The translations under genes were made by a program, and so were the position numbers. Under the pieces are notes generated by a model. The model worked only from the letters and a program-made list of their open reading frames with translations, did not search any database and was not told the DNA's origin. 64,000 nucleotides of DNA from Loktanella sp. 5RATIMAR09 (GTDB lineage: Bacteria; Pseudomonadota; Alphaproteobacteria; Rhodobacterales; Rhodobacteraceae), in the NCBI RefSeq assembly GCF_001419985.1, contig NZ_LJAL01000001.1:545626-609625 (forward strand). Direction: 5' to 3'. Shown here one piece after another: positions 1 through 9,016 of the stretch; position 1 is the stretch's first letter, and every line of letters starts with the position of its first letter.

Positions 1-1260
1 ACAGAGCCTTCGGTCCCTGATGCGATCAAGATTTTGCAGGGTCTGAAACCTTATTTCGAAGAGCATCACCACATCAAATACACCGCTGACGCGATCAAAA
101 CCGCGGTCGAGCTGTCTGCGCGTTATATCAACGACCGCAAACTGCCCGACAAGGCGATTGACGTGATTGATGAGGCGGGCGCGGCACAGCATCTGGTCGC
201 GGAATCCAAGCGTCGCAAGACGATTGGTGCCAAAGAGATCGAGGATGTCGTCGCCAAGATTGCCCGTATTCCGCCAAAGAACGTCTCGAAAGACGATGCT
301 GAGGTTCTCAAGGATCTTGAAAAGTCGCTCAAGCGCGTTGTCTTTGGTCAGGATCAGGCGATTGAAGCGCTGTCTTCCGCGATCAAACTGGCGCGCGCAG
401 GTCTGCGTGAACCTGAAAAGCCGATTGGCAACTATCTGTTCGCCGGTCCAACCGGTGTGGGTAAAACCGAAGTGGCCAAGCAGCTGGCGGATACGCTGGG
501 TGTTGAGCTGATGCGCTTTGACATGTCCGAGTACATGGAAAAGCACGCGGTCAGCCGACTGATTGGTGCACCTCCTGGCTATGTCGGGTTCGATCAGGGT
601 GGTATGCTGACCGACGGTGTCGATCAGAACCCGCACTGCGTGCTGCTGCTGGACGAAATGGAGAAGGCGCACCCAGACGTCTACAACATCCTGTTGCAGG
701 TGATGGACCACGGGAAATTGACCGACCACAACGGCCGGACAACCGATTTCCGCAACGTGATCATCATCATGACCTCGAACGCGGGTGCTGCCGAGATGTC
801 GAAGAATGCTTTGGGCTTTGGCCGTGAAGCGCGGACAGGTGAAGATACCGCCGCGATCGAGCGGACCTTTACGCCGGAATTCCGCAACCGTCTGGATGCG
901 ATCATCAGCTTTGGCGCGCTGCCGAAAGAGGTGATCATGCAGGTGGTCGAGAAATTCGTGCTGCAGCTTGAGGCGCAACTGATCGACCGTAACGTTCATA
1001 TCGAACTGACCAAACCCGCCGCCGAGTGGCTGGCTGACAAGGGCTATGATGAAAAGATGGGTGCGCGCCCACTGGGTCGCGTTATTCAGGAACACATCAA
1101 AAAGCCGCTGGCTGAAGAGTTGCTCTTTGGTAAGCTCGTCAAAGGCGGTGTCGTGAAGGTTGGCGTCAAGAAAGGTGCATTGGACCTGACGTTTGAAGAG
1201 CCGACCCAAGGCCGGATTACGGGTGGAAGTAAAAAGCCACCGCTTCTGACAGCAGATTAA
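1..1260 (+). CDS. clpA: ATP-dependent Clp protease ATP-binding subunit ClpA (3' part)
   Basis: The reading frame is already open at base 1, so the gene starts upstream of the window; about 420 residues are visible. This is the C-terminal part of the ClpA unfoldase, which feeds substrates to the ClpP peptidase in the cytosol. Visible are the end of the first AAA module (AIDVIDEAGA), the second Walker A ([15 protein letters not shown]), Walker B (LLLDEMEKAHPDV), the pore segment GYVGFDQGG and the D2-small domain with GARPLGRVIQ. It matches ClpA rather than ClpB because the long middle coiled coil is missing between the modules; a true ClpB lies at 57989. A terminator follows directly. Confidence 0.95.
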   Translation, partial: TEPSVPDAIKILQGLKPYFEEHHHIKYTADAIKTAVELSARYINDRKLPDKAIDVIDEAGAAQHLVAESKRRKTIGAKEIEDVVAKIARIPPKNVSKDDAEVLKDLEKSLKRVVFGQDQAIEALSSAIKLARAGLREPEKPIGNYLFAGPTGVGKTEVAKQLADTLGVELMRFDMSEYMEKHAVSRLIGAPPGYVGFDQGGMLTDGVDQNPHCVLLLDEMEKAHPDVYNILLQVMDHGKLTDHNGRTTDFRNVIIIMTSNAGAAEMSKNALGFGREARTGEDTAAIERTFTPEFRNRLDAIISFGALPKEVIMQVVEKFVLQLEAQLIDRNVHIELTKPAAEWLADKGYDEKMGARPLGRVIQEHIKKPLAEELLFGKLVKGGVVKVGVKKGALDLTFEEPTQGRITGGSKKPPLLTAD

Positions 1261-1282
1261 CCTCTGGGTGAATTGAAAATGA

Positions 1283-1313
1283 CCCGCTGCGCAAACTGCG
1301 CGGCGGGTTTTTT
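1283..1313 (+). terminator. Rho-independent terminator of clpA
   Basis: A GC-rich stem (CCCGC and GCGCA paired with TGCGC and GCGGG, loop AAC, one T-G wobble) runs into a stretch of T, 22 bases after the clpA stop codon. The oppositely oriented gene on the right ends at 1313, so the T-run abuts its stop. Confidence 0.85.
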
Positions 1314-2140
1314 CATGGCCTACCGGTATGCTTTGGTCGCTTGCGCAGGGCTGGTACCGCATAAGGCACTGTCGCTTGGTATTGTGTGAACCTTTCACCA
1401 TAGCGTCGGGCAAAGCGCCGTTCCTTTAGGAGGGGCGCGGCAAGGCAATATGCGGTTAGACTGATCGCAAGGAGCAATTGGTCGGGCGTCCAGACGGGGA
1501 CTGTCCAAAGCGTCAGGGCAAAGGCCACATAGATGGGCTGCCGGATGATCCGGAACAGACCTGTGACAGGCATGTCGGGAAAGACAGGTTTGATGTTCTG
1601 CGCCAAGGACATCCACCCCAAGGCACCTGATTGCACCTCGGCCCCTGCGTCATAGCTGGCTTTGATCAGCAGCAGCCAAGCGATCACATAGAAGGTGCAA
1701 ATCACATAGAACGCTGCCCCTTCGGCGCGCCACCAGACAATGCCGCTGGGTGTCCAAAACGCAAAAAGTGCCAAGAGCTGAACGGATGCGACAATCGCGT
1801 AAGTCGTGGTTGAGAGCGTGCCGCTGTAGCCTGCGGGTGCGAGAAAGCCAAGCAGCCGCTGCCCGCGCGCGCTGAGGAGCAAGGAGTGCATTAGCGGAAA
1901 TTGCAGGATCAAAAACACGTTGGCCAAAAGCGCCCAGTGGCCCGGCACACGGCCCAGACTTTCGCTCATCCCGAAAAACATGGCCGTGATCATGGCAACC
2001 ACGGCGGCGGCGAAGATCAGGTGACACACCGCGCCATAAAGAAACGCCACCGCGATCCGTTTACGACCTGCGGGCGGGCGTAGGACGCCCAGACAAAGGG
2101 TCAGAAGGCGCGTGAAAGGAGTGGGGTTGTTGTGATCCAT
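1313..2140 (-). CDS. NnrU/methanethiol methyltransferase-like integral membrane protein
   Basis: 275 residues beginning MDHNNPTPF, with about six hydrophobic segments. The C-terminal third (FRIIRQPIYVAFALTLW, then a charged region ERRFARRYGERFTQYQATVPY) resembles the SAM- and substrate-binding end of the isoprenylcysteine carboxyl methyltransferase superfamily, which includes NnrU and the methanethiol S-methyltransferase MddA. Substrate cannot be told from sequence. The frame stays open for 100 codons upstream, but that part lies antisense to the small gene at 2234 and lacks hydrophobic character, so the start at 2140 is preferred. It faces clpA tail to tail. Confidence 0.6.
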   Translation of the reverse strand: MDHNNPTPFTRLLTLCLGVLRPPAGRKRIAVAFLYGAVCHLIFAAAVVAMITAMFFGMSESLGRVPGHWALLANVFLILQFPLMHSLLLSARGQRLLGFLAPAGYSGTLSTTTYAIVASVQLLALFAFWTPSGIVWWRAEGAAFYVICTFYVIAWLLLIKASYDAGAEVQSGALGWMSLAQNIKPVFPDMPVTGLFRIIRQPIYVAFALTLWTVPVWTPDQLLLAISLTAYCLAAPLLKERRFARRYGERFTQYQATVPYAVPALRKRPKHTGRP

Positions 2141-2233
2141 ATGGCACAGATAGGACGGGCGGGGCGCAAGGCGACAGTTGCGGGTCATTGGCCGCATCTT
2201 GCTTTCACCGGCTGCCCCGCTAGATCGCTTGGC

Positions 2234-2449
2234 ATGACCAAGAAACCCCAGCTTGCCCCCGAACATATCAGCGACGTCATCCAGATGGCGCTGTCCGATC
2301 ACGTCAGCTTTACCGATATCCAGCGCGAATACGGGATTGGCGAGAAAGACGTCAAAGCCCTGATGCGCGATAACCTGAAGACCGGCAGCTACCGCGCATG
2401 GCGCAAACGTGTCCGTGATTTCTCGGACCGGCGCGCGCACTACAAATAG
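2234..2449 (+). CDS. TIGR03643 (DUF2805)-type small protein
   Basis: 71 residues, MTKKPQLAPEHISDVI to RRAHYK. The pattern IQREYGIGEKDVKALMR followed by YRAWRKRVR and a basic end is the signature of the TIGR03643/DUF2805 family, common in marine bacteria. The charge pattern and the short helix-turn-helix-like run suggest nucleic-acid binding, but this is inference; no function is known to me. It is divergent from the methyltransferase-like gene (94 bp between starts) and upstream of the ABC1 kinase in the same direction. Confidence 0.75.
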   Translation: MTKKPQLAPEHISDVIQMALSDHVSFTDIQREYGIGEKDVKALMRDNLKTGSYRAWRKRVRDFSDRRAHYK

Positions 2450-2484
2450 CTGGCAATGCGGCGCGGCCCGACTACTTCATCTGT

Positions 2485-3822
2485 ATGAGTGACAAACACC
2501 CCAATGCGCGCGCGCTTGCCGTGCCCTCTGGCCGCGTGTCGCGGTTCGGCCGTCTGGGCGCGATGACGGCCGGTGTTGCCGGCAACATGGCCGTCAACGG
2601 AATCGCGCAATTGGCGCAAGGCCAGCGGCCCGCCCTGCGTGATTTGTTGATCACCCCGCAGAACATTACGCGGATCACCGAAAAGCTTGCCCAGATGCGC
2701 GGTGCAGCGATGAAGATCGGGCAGCTTGTGTCGATGGATACGGGCGAATTTCTACCGCCGGAAATGGCGCAGATCATGGCGCGGTTGCGGGACAATGCCC
2801 ATACGATGCCGCCCGCGCAGTTGCGGCGGGTTCTGGATAGGCAGTGGCCCAAGAACTGGCTTGGTCAGTTCGCAAAGTTCGATGTGCGCCCCATTGCGGC
2901 AGCCTCGATCGGGCAGGTCCATCGCGCGCGGCTGAAAGATGGCCGGGAGCTTGCGATCAAGGTGCAATACCCCGGCGTGGCGGACAGTATTGACAGCGAT
3001 GTGGCAAATGTCGGTGCATTGTTGCGCATGTCGGGGTTGATCCCCAAAGGGTTCGCGCTTGCGCCTTATCTGGAAGAGGGGCGCAAGCAGTTGCATCAGG
3101 AAACGGATTATACCCGCGAAGGGCAGTATCTGGCGCGGTTCGGCGCGCTCTTGGCGGATGCACCGGCATTTGACTTACCTGCGTTTATCCCTGAATGGAG
3201 CACGCCGCAGATCTTGGCGATGTCCTATGTGGAAAGTATGCCGATTGAAGCGGCGTTCACCCAGCCCGAGGCGGAAAGACACCGGATTGCTGATGCGCTG
3301 ATTGGCCTGACTCTGCGCGAATTGTTCGACGAAGGCCTAATGCAATCAGACCCGAATTTTGCCAATTATCGCTACGATCCACAGACGGGCCGGATCATCC
3401 TGCTGGATTTCGGCGCGACCTGTGAATTGAACCCGACAGTCGTGGCGCAATATCGTGCGTTGCTGTCTGCGGGGCTGGGCGAAGATGATGCAGCGCTCGT
3501 GCGTATTGCAGGAGAGATCGGGTTCATCGGGCCCGATACCGCGGACCGTCACCGCAAGGCGATTGTGGACATGATGCAGATGGCCTTTGACGCATTGCGC
3601 GCGGACGGGCCTTTTGATTTCACCGACAAAACCCTGCCGCGTGCGATGCAGACCGCAGGGATAGCACTGGCCGAAGACGCGTTTGTCCCGCCGCCTTTGC
3701 CGATTGATATCTTGCTGTTGCAACGCAAATTCGGGGGCATGTTCCTGTTGGCCAGCCAGCTGGGCGCGCGGTTGGACCTGTCGGGATATTTCGCACGCTA
3801 CGTCGCGTCTAGCGCTCGGTAA
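2485..3822 (+). CDS. ABC1/UbiB-family atypical kinase (COQ8-like)
   Basis: 445 residues. The family hallmarks are present in order: the KxGQ motif (KIGQ, residues 77-80), the Ala-rich replacement of the glycine loop (AAASIGQVH), the lysine region LAIKVQYPG, the ExD-containing QETDYTREGQ, the catalytic-loop variant QSDPNFANYRYD and LLDFGAT in place of DFG. Family members bind ATP and support ubiquinone synthesis or lipid homeostasis, often with ATPase rather than protein-kinase activity. This one is of the shorter COQ8/ADCK3 type; the classical UbiB of this genome is at 16673-18202. Its last 14 bp overlap the end of the convergent OmpA-domain gene. Confidence 0.85.
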   Translation: MSDKHPNARALAVPSGRVSRFGRLGAMTAGVAGNMAVNGIAQLAQGQRPALRDLLITPQNITRITEKLAQMRGAAMKIGQLVSMDTGEFLPPEMAQIMARLRDNAHTMPPAQLRRVLDRQWPKNWLGQFAKFDVRPIAAASIGQVHRARLKDGRELAIKVQYPGVADSIDSDVANVGALLRMSGLIPKGFALAPYLEEGRKQLHQETDYTREGQYLARFGALLADAPAFDLPAFIPEWSTPQILAMSYVESMPIEAAFTQPEAERHRIADALIGLTLRELFDEGLMQSDPNFANYRYDPQTGRIILLDFGATCELNPTVVAQYRALLSAGLGEDDAALVRIAGEIGFIGPDTADRHRKAIVDMMQMAFDALRADGPFDFTDKTLPRAMQTAGIALAEDAFVPPPLPIDILLLQRKFGGMFLLASQLGARLDLSGYFARYVASSAR

Positions 3823-5473
3823 GTTTCAGCTCGATCCGGCGGTTCTGGGCGCGCGCCTCTGGCGTGTCGGCAGGATTCAGCGGTTGATATTCGCCAAACC
3901 CGTTTGCAGCCAGACGGCGCGGGTCAATCCCCAGATCGCTACTCATAAAGCGCACAACGGAAAGGGCGCGTGCTTGGCTCAGTTCCCAGTTATCGGCAAA
4001 GCGCGATCCGGCTCCGACGGGAATATTGTCGGTGTGGCCGTCAACGCGGATCACCCAATCAATGCCTTCGGGAATATCGTCCGCAATGCTGCGTAGAATA
4101 TCGGCAATATTGGCAATTTCCGCTTCGCCTGCTGGCGAAAGATCGGCACTGCCCGGTTCAAAAAGCACCTCGGATGCAAAGATGAAGCGATCACCCTCGA
4201 TGCGGATCCGGTCCTGACCTTCAAGGATCTGGCGTAGCTCGCCAAAGAAGTCGGATTTGAAGCGTGACAGGTTCTCGGCCTCAGCGGCCAGCCTTTCGGC
4301 TTCTTCCTCCAGTCGCGCGGCCTCGGCCTCGAGCCTGATGCGTTCGGCCTCTTCCAATGCGCGTCTGCGCCGTTCTTCTGACACAACGCGGGCAAGGGCA
4401 GTGTTCAACTGCGCACCCAAGGTTTCGATCTGAACTTGCGCCTCGCGGTCGGCCTCTTCTGCGAGGTTGAGCAAGGATTGCAGATTGCCCACTTGCGTGC
4501 GCAATTCGGTGACCTGTTCATTCAGCAAAGTCACCTGACGCTGGCTTTCGGCAGACAACGCCTCTTGCGCCGCAAGTTCCTCATTCGCGAGGGCCAGAAG
4601 GGCCGCCTGACGTTCCGCTTCGCTCGCCTCCTCGCCCAGATTGCCTTGCAGTTCTTCTAGCTCGGTGACCAGTGTCGCGTTCCGCGCATCAAGTTCGGCC
4701 TGTGCTGCGCGCGCGGCGGCCAGCAGGGTCAGTGTGTTCTCTGCTTCTTGCCGCTGCCGCTCGAGATTGAGGGTCATTGCCGTCAGTTCGGTGTCGGCAT
4801 TTGCCAGCCTTTCGCGCAGTGCTTGGGCAGCGGCGGCGCTGGTCAGTTGATCGGCCTCCAGCGCCGTAATGCGTGCTGTATTGGCGTCATTTTCGGTTTC
4901 CAGATCAGCGACCAGTGCCTCCAGCGCTTCGCGGCGGGCGGCGGCCAGTCGCGCGGCCTCGGCCCCTGCGTCGATTTCAGTGCGGGCCTGTGCAAGGGCA
5001 AGGTTCAGTGCCTCTTGCTGCGTCAGCAATCGGTCCTGCTCGGCTTCCAACCCCGCGATATCTGCAAGCGCGTCGCGGCGTTCGCTTAGAAGTCCGGCGA
5101 CCTGTGCCTCGAACTGCGTGATTTGGGTTTGCGCCTGCGCCAGTGCCTGATCCTGTGCATCGCGTTCTGCGATGAGGGCCGCAATCCGCCCTGCCTGCCG
5201 CGCGGCCTCGGCGTTGGCGGCGTCAAGATCGGCAGTGAGTGACGCATTGGTATCACGCGCAAGTCCGAGTGTGGCTGTCAGTGCGGCAACCTCATTGTTC
5301 AGCGCATCCAGCGCGGTTTCCTGACCTGTGATCTGTTGGCGCAGCACAAACTGGATTACCATAAAGATCGTCAGCACGAACATCAGGACCAGCAAAAGTC
5401 CGGTCATCGCATCCACGAAACCCGGCCAGATCGCGTTTTGAAAACGGTTCGATGATCTGCGGCTGAGCGCCAT
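3809..5473 (-). CDS. MotB/OmpA-like stator subunit with long coiled coil
   Basis: 554 residues. One N-terminal membrane helix (about residues 19-45, FVDAMTGLLLVLMFVLTIF) carries an aspartate (D21) where MotB and ExbD/TolR proteins have the ion-binding aspartate. Residues about 48-400 are an almost unbroken coiled coil rich in Ala, Glu, Leu and Arg. The C-terminus is an OmpA/MotB peptidoglycan-binding domain (VDGHTDNIPVG, SQARALSVVRFM, ANGFGEYQPL, RRIELKL). It lies 3 bp behind the MotA/TolQ-like gene, so the two are almost certainly one stator complex. It is not the flagellar MotB, which is at 11419. Confidence 0.85.
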   Translation of the reverse strand: MALSRRSSNRFQNAIWPGFVDAMTGLLLVLMFVLTIFMVIQFVLRQQITGQETALDALNNEVAALTATLGLARDTNASLTADLDAANAEAARQAGRIAALIAERDAQDQALAQAQTQITQFEAQVAGLLSERRDALADIAGLEAEQDRLLTQQEALNLALAQARTEIDAGAEAARLAAARREALEALVADLETENDANTARITALEADQLTSAAAAQALRERLANADTELTAMTLNLERQRQEAENTLTLLAAARAAQAELDARNATLVTELEELQGNLGEEASEAERQAALLALANEELAAQEALSAESQRQVTLLNEQVTELRTQVGNLQSLLNLAEEADREAQVQIETLGAQLNTALARVVSEERRRRALEEAERIRLEAEAARLEEEAERLAAEAENLSRFKSDFFGELRQILEGQDRIRIEGDRFIFASEVLFEPGSADLSPAGEAEIANIADILRSIADDIPEGIDWVIRVDGHTDNIPVGAGSRFADNWELSQARALSVVRFMSSDLGIDPRRLAANGFGEYQPLNPADTPEARAQNRRIELKLTER

Positions 5474-5476
5474 GGA

Positions 5477-6658
5477 TCAGCCTCTGTCCTTGATCGCATT
5501 CGCCAGATTGGCGATTTCGTTGCGCAGGTCGCCGACACTTTCCTGACGGCCCGCCGACATCTCTTCCAGAATGCGCAGCAGTTGCACGTCGATAGAGCGC
5601 AGGCGCATCCGGCTTTCGGCATCAATGCCTTCCATGCCGCTGTCGTCCAGTTTCTGGATCAGCGCCTCTTGGCCCAGTGCGACACGTTCAAGCATCTCCG
5701 ATGTTGCATTGGCACTATTGCTTTGCACCATCCGCTCGATCGCTGTTGCGAGCGCGTTGAATTTCTTGTCGTTCTCTTCGCGGTCGGCATCTGTCTGGCC
5801 CATCATCATCTGTATGGTGTCCATCAGCTCGCCCAGCTGTTCAACAAAGGGACCCATCGCGCTGAGGTCGGCGCCAAGGACGCCTTCTTCGCCATCAATG
5901 CCGACGCGGGTGATTGTGGATAGCCATTCTTCGAGTTCGCGGTAGAACCGGTTTTGCCCGTGGCCTGCAAAGAGTTCCAGCAGCCCGACAATCAATGATC
6001 CGGCAAGCCCGAGAAGCGAGCTTGAGAAAGCCGTACCCATACCGCCCAACTGTGCCTCGAGGCCCGATTGCAGGCGGGCAAAAATATCCGCACCGCTTTC
6101 CCCTTCGCCGGGGTTGAGCGAGCTTATGGTTTCAACAAGTGCCGGCACGGTCGTGGCAAGCCCATAGAATGTACCCAAAAGGCCAAGGAAAATCAGGACA
6201 TTGCCAATATAACGTGTGATTTCGCGATCTTCGTCGATCCGTTGCGCGACGGAATCAAGGATAGACCGGCCAGATGTCGATGAAACCTGCGTGCGCGCCC
6301 CGCGTGAGCGCAAGAGCGTGGCAAGCGGCGCAAGAAGCGAAGGGGCCGCGCTATACGAATGCCCGCCTTGTTCCCGTGCGAACCGTTCGATCCAGCGCAC
6401 TGAATTCATCAATACAAAGACCTGGTTAAAGCAGGACAGCACGCCCAGCACGAAGACCCCGAGGATGACCCCGTTCAGGTAGGGGTTTGTCTGATAGATC
6501 CCTGTGATCTGCTCGAGCCCAAGATAAAAGCCCGCGCCGACCAGCCCGATCACGGTCAGCATGAAAAGAAGCTGACGAATGGGCAGCGTAAACTGCGGTT
6601 GTGGTTTGGGTTCCCGTTTGTCCGACACGGATGGGCGCCTCATATTGTGTGACTGCAT
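5477..6658 (-). CDS. MotA/TolQ/ExbB-like proton-channel subunit
   Basis: About 393 residues from the start chosen here. Hydrophobic segments lie near LLFMLTVIGLVGAGFYLGL, GVILGVFVLGVLS, YIGNVLIFLGLLGTFYGLATTV and MGTAFSSSLLGLAGSLIVGLL; the last two show the Gly/Thr/Ser pattern of MotA/TolQ pore helices. A charged helical tail follows. The partner 3 bp downstream carries the aspartate helix and the peptidoglycan anchor, so this should be the five-membered ring half of an ion-driven motor. Several in-frame ATG codons (6703, 6667, 6658, 6643) exist and none has a strong ribosome site; the true start may be 6643 (MRRPSVSD). Confidence 0.8.
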   Translation of the reverse strand: MQSHNMRRPSVSDKREPKPQPQFTLPIRQLLFMLTVIGLVGAGFYLGLEQITGIYQTNPYLNGVILGVFVLGVLSCFNQVFVLMNSVRWIERFAREQGGHSYSAAPSLLAPLATLLRSRGARTQVSSTSGRSILDSVAQRIDEDREITRYIGNVLIFLGLLGTFYGLATTVPALVETISSLNPGEGESGADIFARLQSGLEAQLGGMGTAFSSSLLGLAGSLIVGLLELFAGHGQNRFYRELEEWLSTITRVGIDGEEGVLGADLSAMGPFVEQLGELMDTIQMMMGQTDADREENDKKFNALATAIERMVQSNSANATSEMLERVALGQEALIQKLDDSGMEGIDAESRMRLRSIDVQLLRILEEMSAGRQESVGDLRNEIANLANAIKDRG

Positions 6659-6716
6659 CGCTCGCATAACACCATATGGCTGAACTTGCGCAAACCCAAA
6701 CAAATTCGGGGTTTGA

Positions 6717-7247
6717 CTATGTTGCCGTCAAAGCACGCACACGCGCGACCAACCAATCCATATCGGTGTCTTTGATCCCAAGCTCTGCGAGGTGGCTCGC
6801 GGTATTGTAGAGATATTCCGTATTCGGCCCGCGCCCGCCCACAGCACGAGCAATCATATGCGCCTGTCTTTCGAGGTCGAACTGGCAATACTGCGCGTGA
6901 TCGCGTTCGATCACGTAGGTTAATGCCTGTAATGGCGCGCCTTGGTCGTCGATCAGGTTAACGGTTTCTTCGTAATAGGCAGACGAAATAAGCTCGCGTT
7001 CACGCAGTTGCGCCAGAACCGTATCTGTCTCGTCTTCGGCCACCTCAAAGGCCACGCCGGTGCATTGCCCGCCCGCTTGGGCATCAAGCGCAAGCACAAG
7101 GCCTGGATCATCCTCGGTGCCGCGATGGTGGATGCTGAGCATGCAAAAACTGCGGTGATAGTCAGGCAGCCGCGCCTTGACTTGACGTACCGGCGTGAAA
7201 CCGGGGTTCCACAAAAGTGAACCATATCCGAAAACCCATAGTGCCAT
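6717..7247 (-). CDS. chaC: Gamma-glutamylcyclotransferase, ChaC family
   Basis: 176 residues starting MALWVFGYGSLLWNP, the ChaC signature with the YGSL substrate loop. The catalytic glutamate region lies in the centre (SSAYYEETVNL). ChaC enzymes cleave the gamma-glutamyl bond of glutathione, giving 5-oxoproline and Cys-Gly. Ten further codons upstream (MGVFNEGTRA) are in frame but not family-like. It follows idi by 54 bp on the same strand and could be cotranscribed with the bacteriochlorophyll genes, though a separate promoter is possible. Confidence 0.9.
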   Translation of the reverse strand: MALWVFGYGSLLWNPGFTPVRQVKARLPDYHRSFCMLSIHHRGTEDDPGLVLALDAQAGGQCTGVAFEVAEDETDTVLAQLRERELISSAYYEETVNLIDDQGAPLQALTYVIERDHAQYCQFDLERQAHMIARAVGGRGPNTEYLYNTASHLAELGIKDTDMDWLVARVRALTAT

Positions 7248-7301
7248 GGCGCGTGTCCCTTCGTTGAACACGCCCATAACACTGGTTTGCAGGAAACGGA
7301 A

Positions 7302-7835
7302 CTAGACCGCGCGGAGCAGGTCACCAAAGATCGCAGTGGTGTGATCTTGCAGGTAAATCCGTAGCCATGGCGTGTATTGCGCGGGGTGCCGCGCCACGTC
7401 GGCAGAGAGTTCGTAAAAATCGACCCAGCGGGTGTCCATCACCTCTTCGGGGTTGGGTTTGACGGCCAGATTATTAGGGGCGTCCGCCACAAAGACCTCG
7501 ACAACCTCATGTTCGATCAATCCGCCGCCCACATCGGCCCGATACTCGATCTGGTCACGATGGGATGGATAAAGCCCTTTGATGCCCAGTTCTTCGTCCA
7601 GACGCCGCATCGCGCAATCGGTCGGATCTTCGTCCCATTCGGGGTGGGTGCAGCATGTGTTCGCCCACAGCCCCGGCGTATGGTATTTGCCCATCGCGCG
7701 CTGCTGGATCAAGACGCGGCCACGGTTGATCACAAAGACACTGACCGCCTTGTGCTTGAGTCCCCGCACATGCGCATCCAGTTTCTCAACCGGTTTGAGT
7801 TTGCCGTTCTCCCAGGCCGGGATCATGATCGTCAT
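7302..7835 (-). CDS. idi: Isopentenyl-diphosphate delta-isomerase, type I
   Basis: 177 residues. The Nudix-like core is clear: KHKAVSVFVINRGRVLIQQRA, the catalytic cysteine segment WANTCCTHP, and the glutamate motif RRLDEELGI. The enzyme interconverts IPP and DMAPP, feeding geranylgeranyl/phytyl diphosphate synthesis. Its start overlaps the bchP stop by 4 bp (ATGA). The order bchG-pucC-like-bchP-idi is the one known from Rhodobacter photosynthesis clusters, so this copy is dedicated to pigment synthesis. Confidence 0.95.
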   Translation of the reverse strand: MTIMIPAWENGKLKPVEKLDAHVRGLKHKAVSVFVINRGRVLIQQRAMGKYHTPGLWANTCCTHPEWDEDPTDCAMRRLDEELGIKGLYPSHRDQIEYRADVGGGLIEHEVVEVFVADAPNNLAVKPNPEEVMDTRWVDFYELSADVARHPAQYTPWLRIYLQDHTTAIFGDLLRAV

Positions 7836-9013
7836 GTGCGCAACGGTGAAACCAGTCGCGTCAGGTGCGCGAGGTTCTTGATGCCGATTTTGAGGTGAGC
7901 CATGGGCCGCGCCTTTACAAGTTTCTTGTTCATATATGCCTCAAACGTCAGCTTTTGCACGTCTACATCATGACACAGGGAGACAAACCGCTCACGCCGC
8001 TCGTCGCTGCGGTAATAGGCGTTTTGCATCGCGCCCAAAACCCGGAAAACCTGTTTGTGTTCGCGCATGAAGAGTTTGCGCGCCAGTTGCAAATCTTTTA
8101 CGCGCCCTGATGCCAAAGTAGCCGCTGCTGCAGTGGCCGCAACACGTCCGCCGACCATCGCATAGTAGATGCCTTCGCCGGATGAGGGGGCGACGACGCC
8201 CGCCGCATCGCCCGCCAGCACAACGTCTCTGCCGTTGTCCCAGCAATCCAGCGGTTTGAGAGGGATCGGTGCGCCTTCTTTGCGGATCGTTTTGCAATCG
8301 GTCAGCCCCGATGCCGCGCGCAGATCGGCAGTGGCCTGTTTGACGTCCACGGATTTGATCAAAGACCCCATGCCCACGCTGGCTTGCGCGCCGTGGGGAA
8401 AGACCCAGCCATAGAAGTCAGGCGAGATTCGGCCATCATAGATCACATCGCAGCGTGCGGGATCGTAGGTGGCGGTTGCCGCCGGTGCTTCGATGATCTC
8501 GTGGTAGGCGATCACATAAGGGATTTTATCGCCGTCCTTGATCTCGGCCCGCGCCACGTTTGAGCGTGCGCCGTCAGCGCCGATGACCAGCTTTGCCGTC
8601 AGCTTCATTTCATTGCCGCTGACCTTGTCGCGGTACACCACATGGGTGCCGTCCGCATCACGTTCAATCTTGGTGAAAGTCCCTGTGTAACGATGCGCGC
8701 CCGCATCTTTGGCCCGCTTGCGCAGGAATTCGTCGAAATGTTCGCGATCAACCATGCCGACATAGCCGTTCTCGATCGGGATATCGACCTGCCGTCCGGT
8801 GGGCGAGATCATGCGCGCGGTATTCACCTTGGCCACGATCTGTGCGTCGGGGATAAAGAAATCTTCGATCAGACGCGGTGGAACAGCGCCCCCACAAGGT
8901 TTGATCCGCCCGTCACGGTCGATAAAGGCGACCTTGTGACCGGACCGTGCAAGGTCCTCTGCGGCAGTGGCCCCTGACGGGCCTCCGCCCACGACAACGA
9001 CGTCATATTGCAT
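7832..9013 (-). CDS. bchP: Geranylgeranyl diphosphate/bacteriochlorophyll reductase BchP
   Basis: 393 residues, the usual BchP length. The N-terminal FAD-binding fold is seen as VVVGGGPSGATAAEDLARSG, followed by the family stretch KPCGGAVPPR; a second flavin motif is VLAGDAAGVVAPSSGEG. BchP reduces three double bonds of the geranylgeranyl tail to give phytyl on bacteriochlorophyll a. It lies between the PucC-type carrier (3 bp upstream) and idi (4-bp overlap), so the three are cotranscribed and probably translationally coupled. Confidence 0.96.
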   Translation of the reverse strand: MQYDVVVVGGGPSGATAAEDLARSGHKVAFIDRDGRIKPCGGAVPPRLIEDFFIPDAQIVAKVNTARMISPTGRQVDIPIENGYVGMVDREHFDEFLRKRAKDAGAHRYTGTFTKIERDADGTHVVYRDKVSGNEMKLTAKLVIGADGARSNVARAEIKDGDKIPYVIAYHEIIEAPAATATYDPARCDVIYDGRISPDFYGWVFPHGAQASVGMGSLIKSVDVKQATADLRAASGLTDCKTIRKEGAPIPLKPLDCWDNGRDVVLAGDAAGVVAPSSGEGIYYAMVGGRVAATAAAATLASGRVKDLQLARKLFMREHKQVFRVLGAMQNAYYRSDERRERFVSLCHDVDVQKLTFEAYMNKKLVKARPMAHLKIGIKNLAHLTRLVSPLRT

Positions 9014-9016
9014 GTG

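Noticed and set aside
2141..2440. N-terminal 100-codon extension of the methyltransferase-like gene
   Set aside because: It lies antisense to the TIGR03643-type gene, lacks hydrophobic character, and the ATG at 2140 gives a normal-sized protein.
3809..6658. A Zorya phage-defence system
   Set aside because: Only a motor-like pair is present; no helicase/nuclease partners, and the coiled coil is on the B subunit, unlike ZorA.
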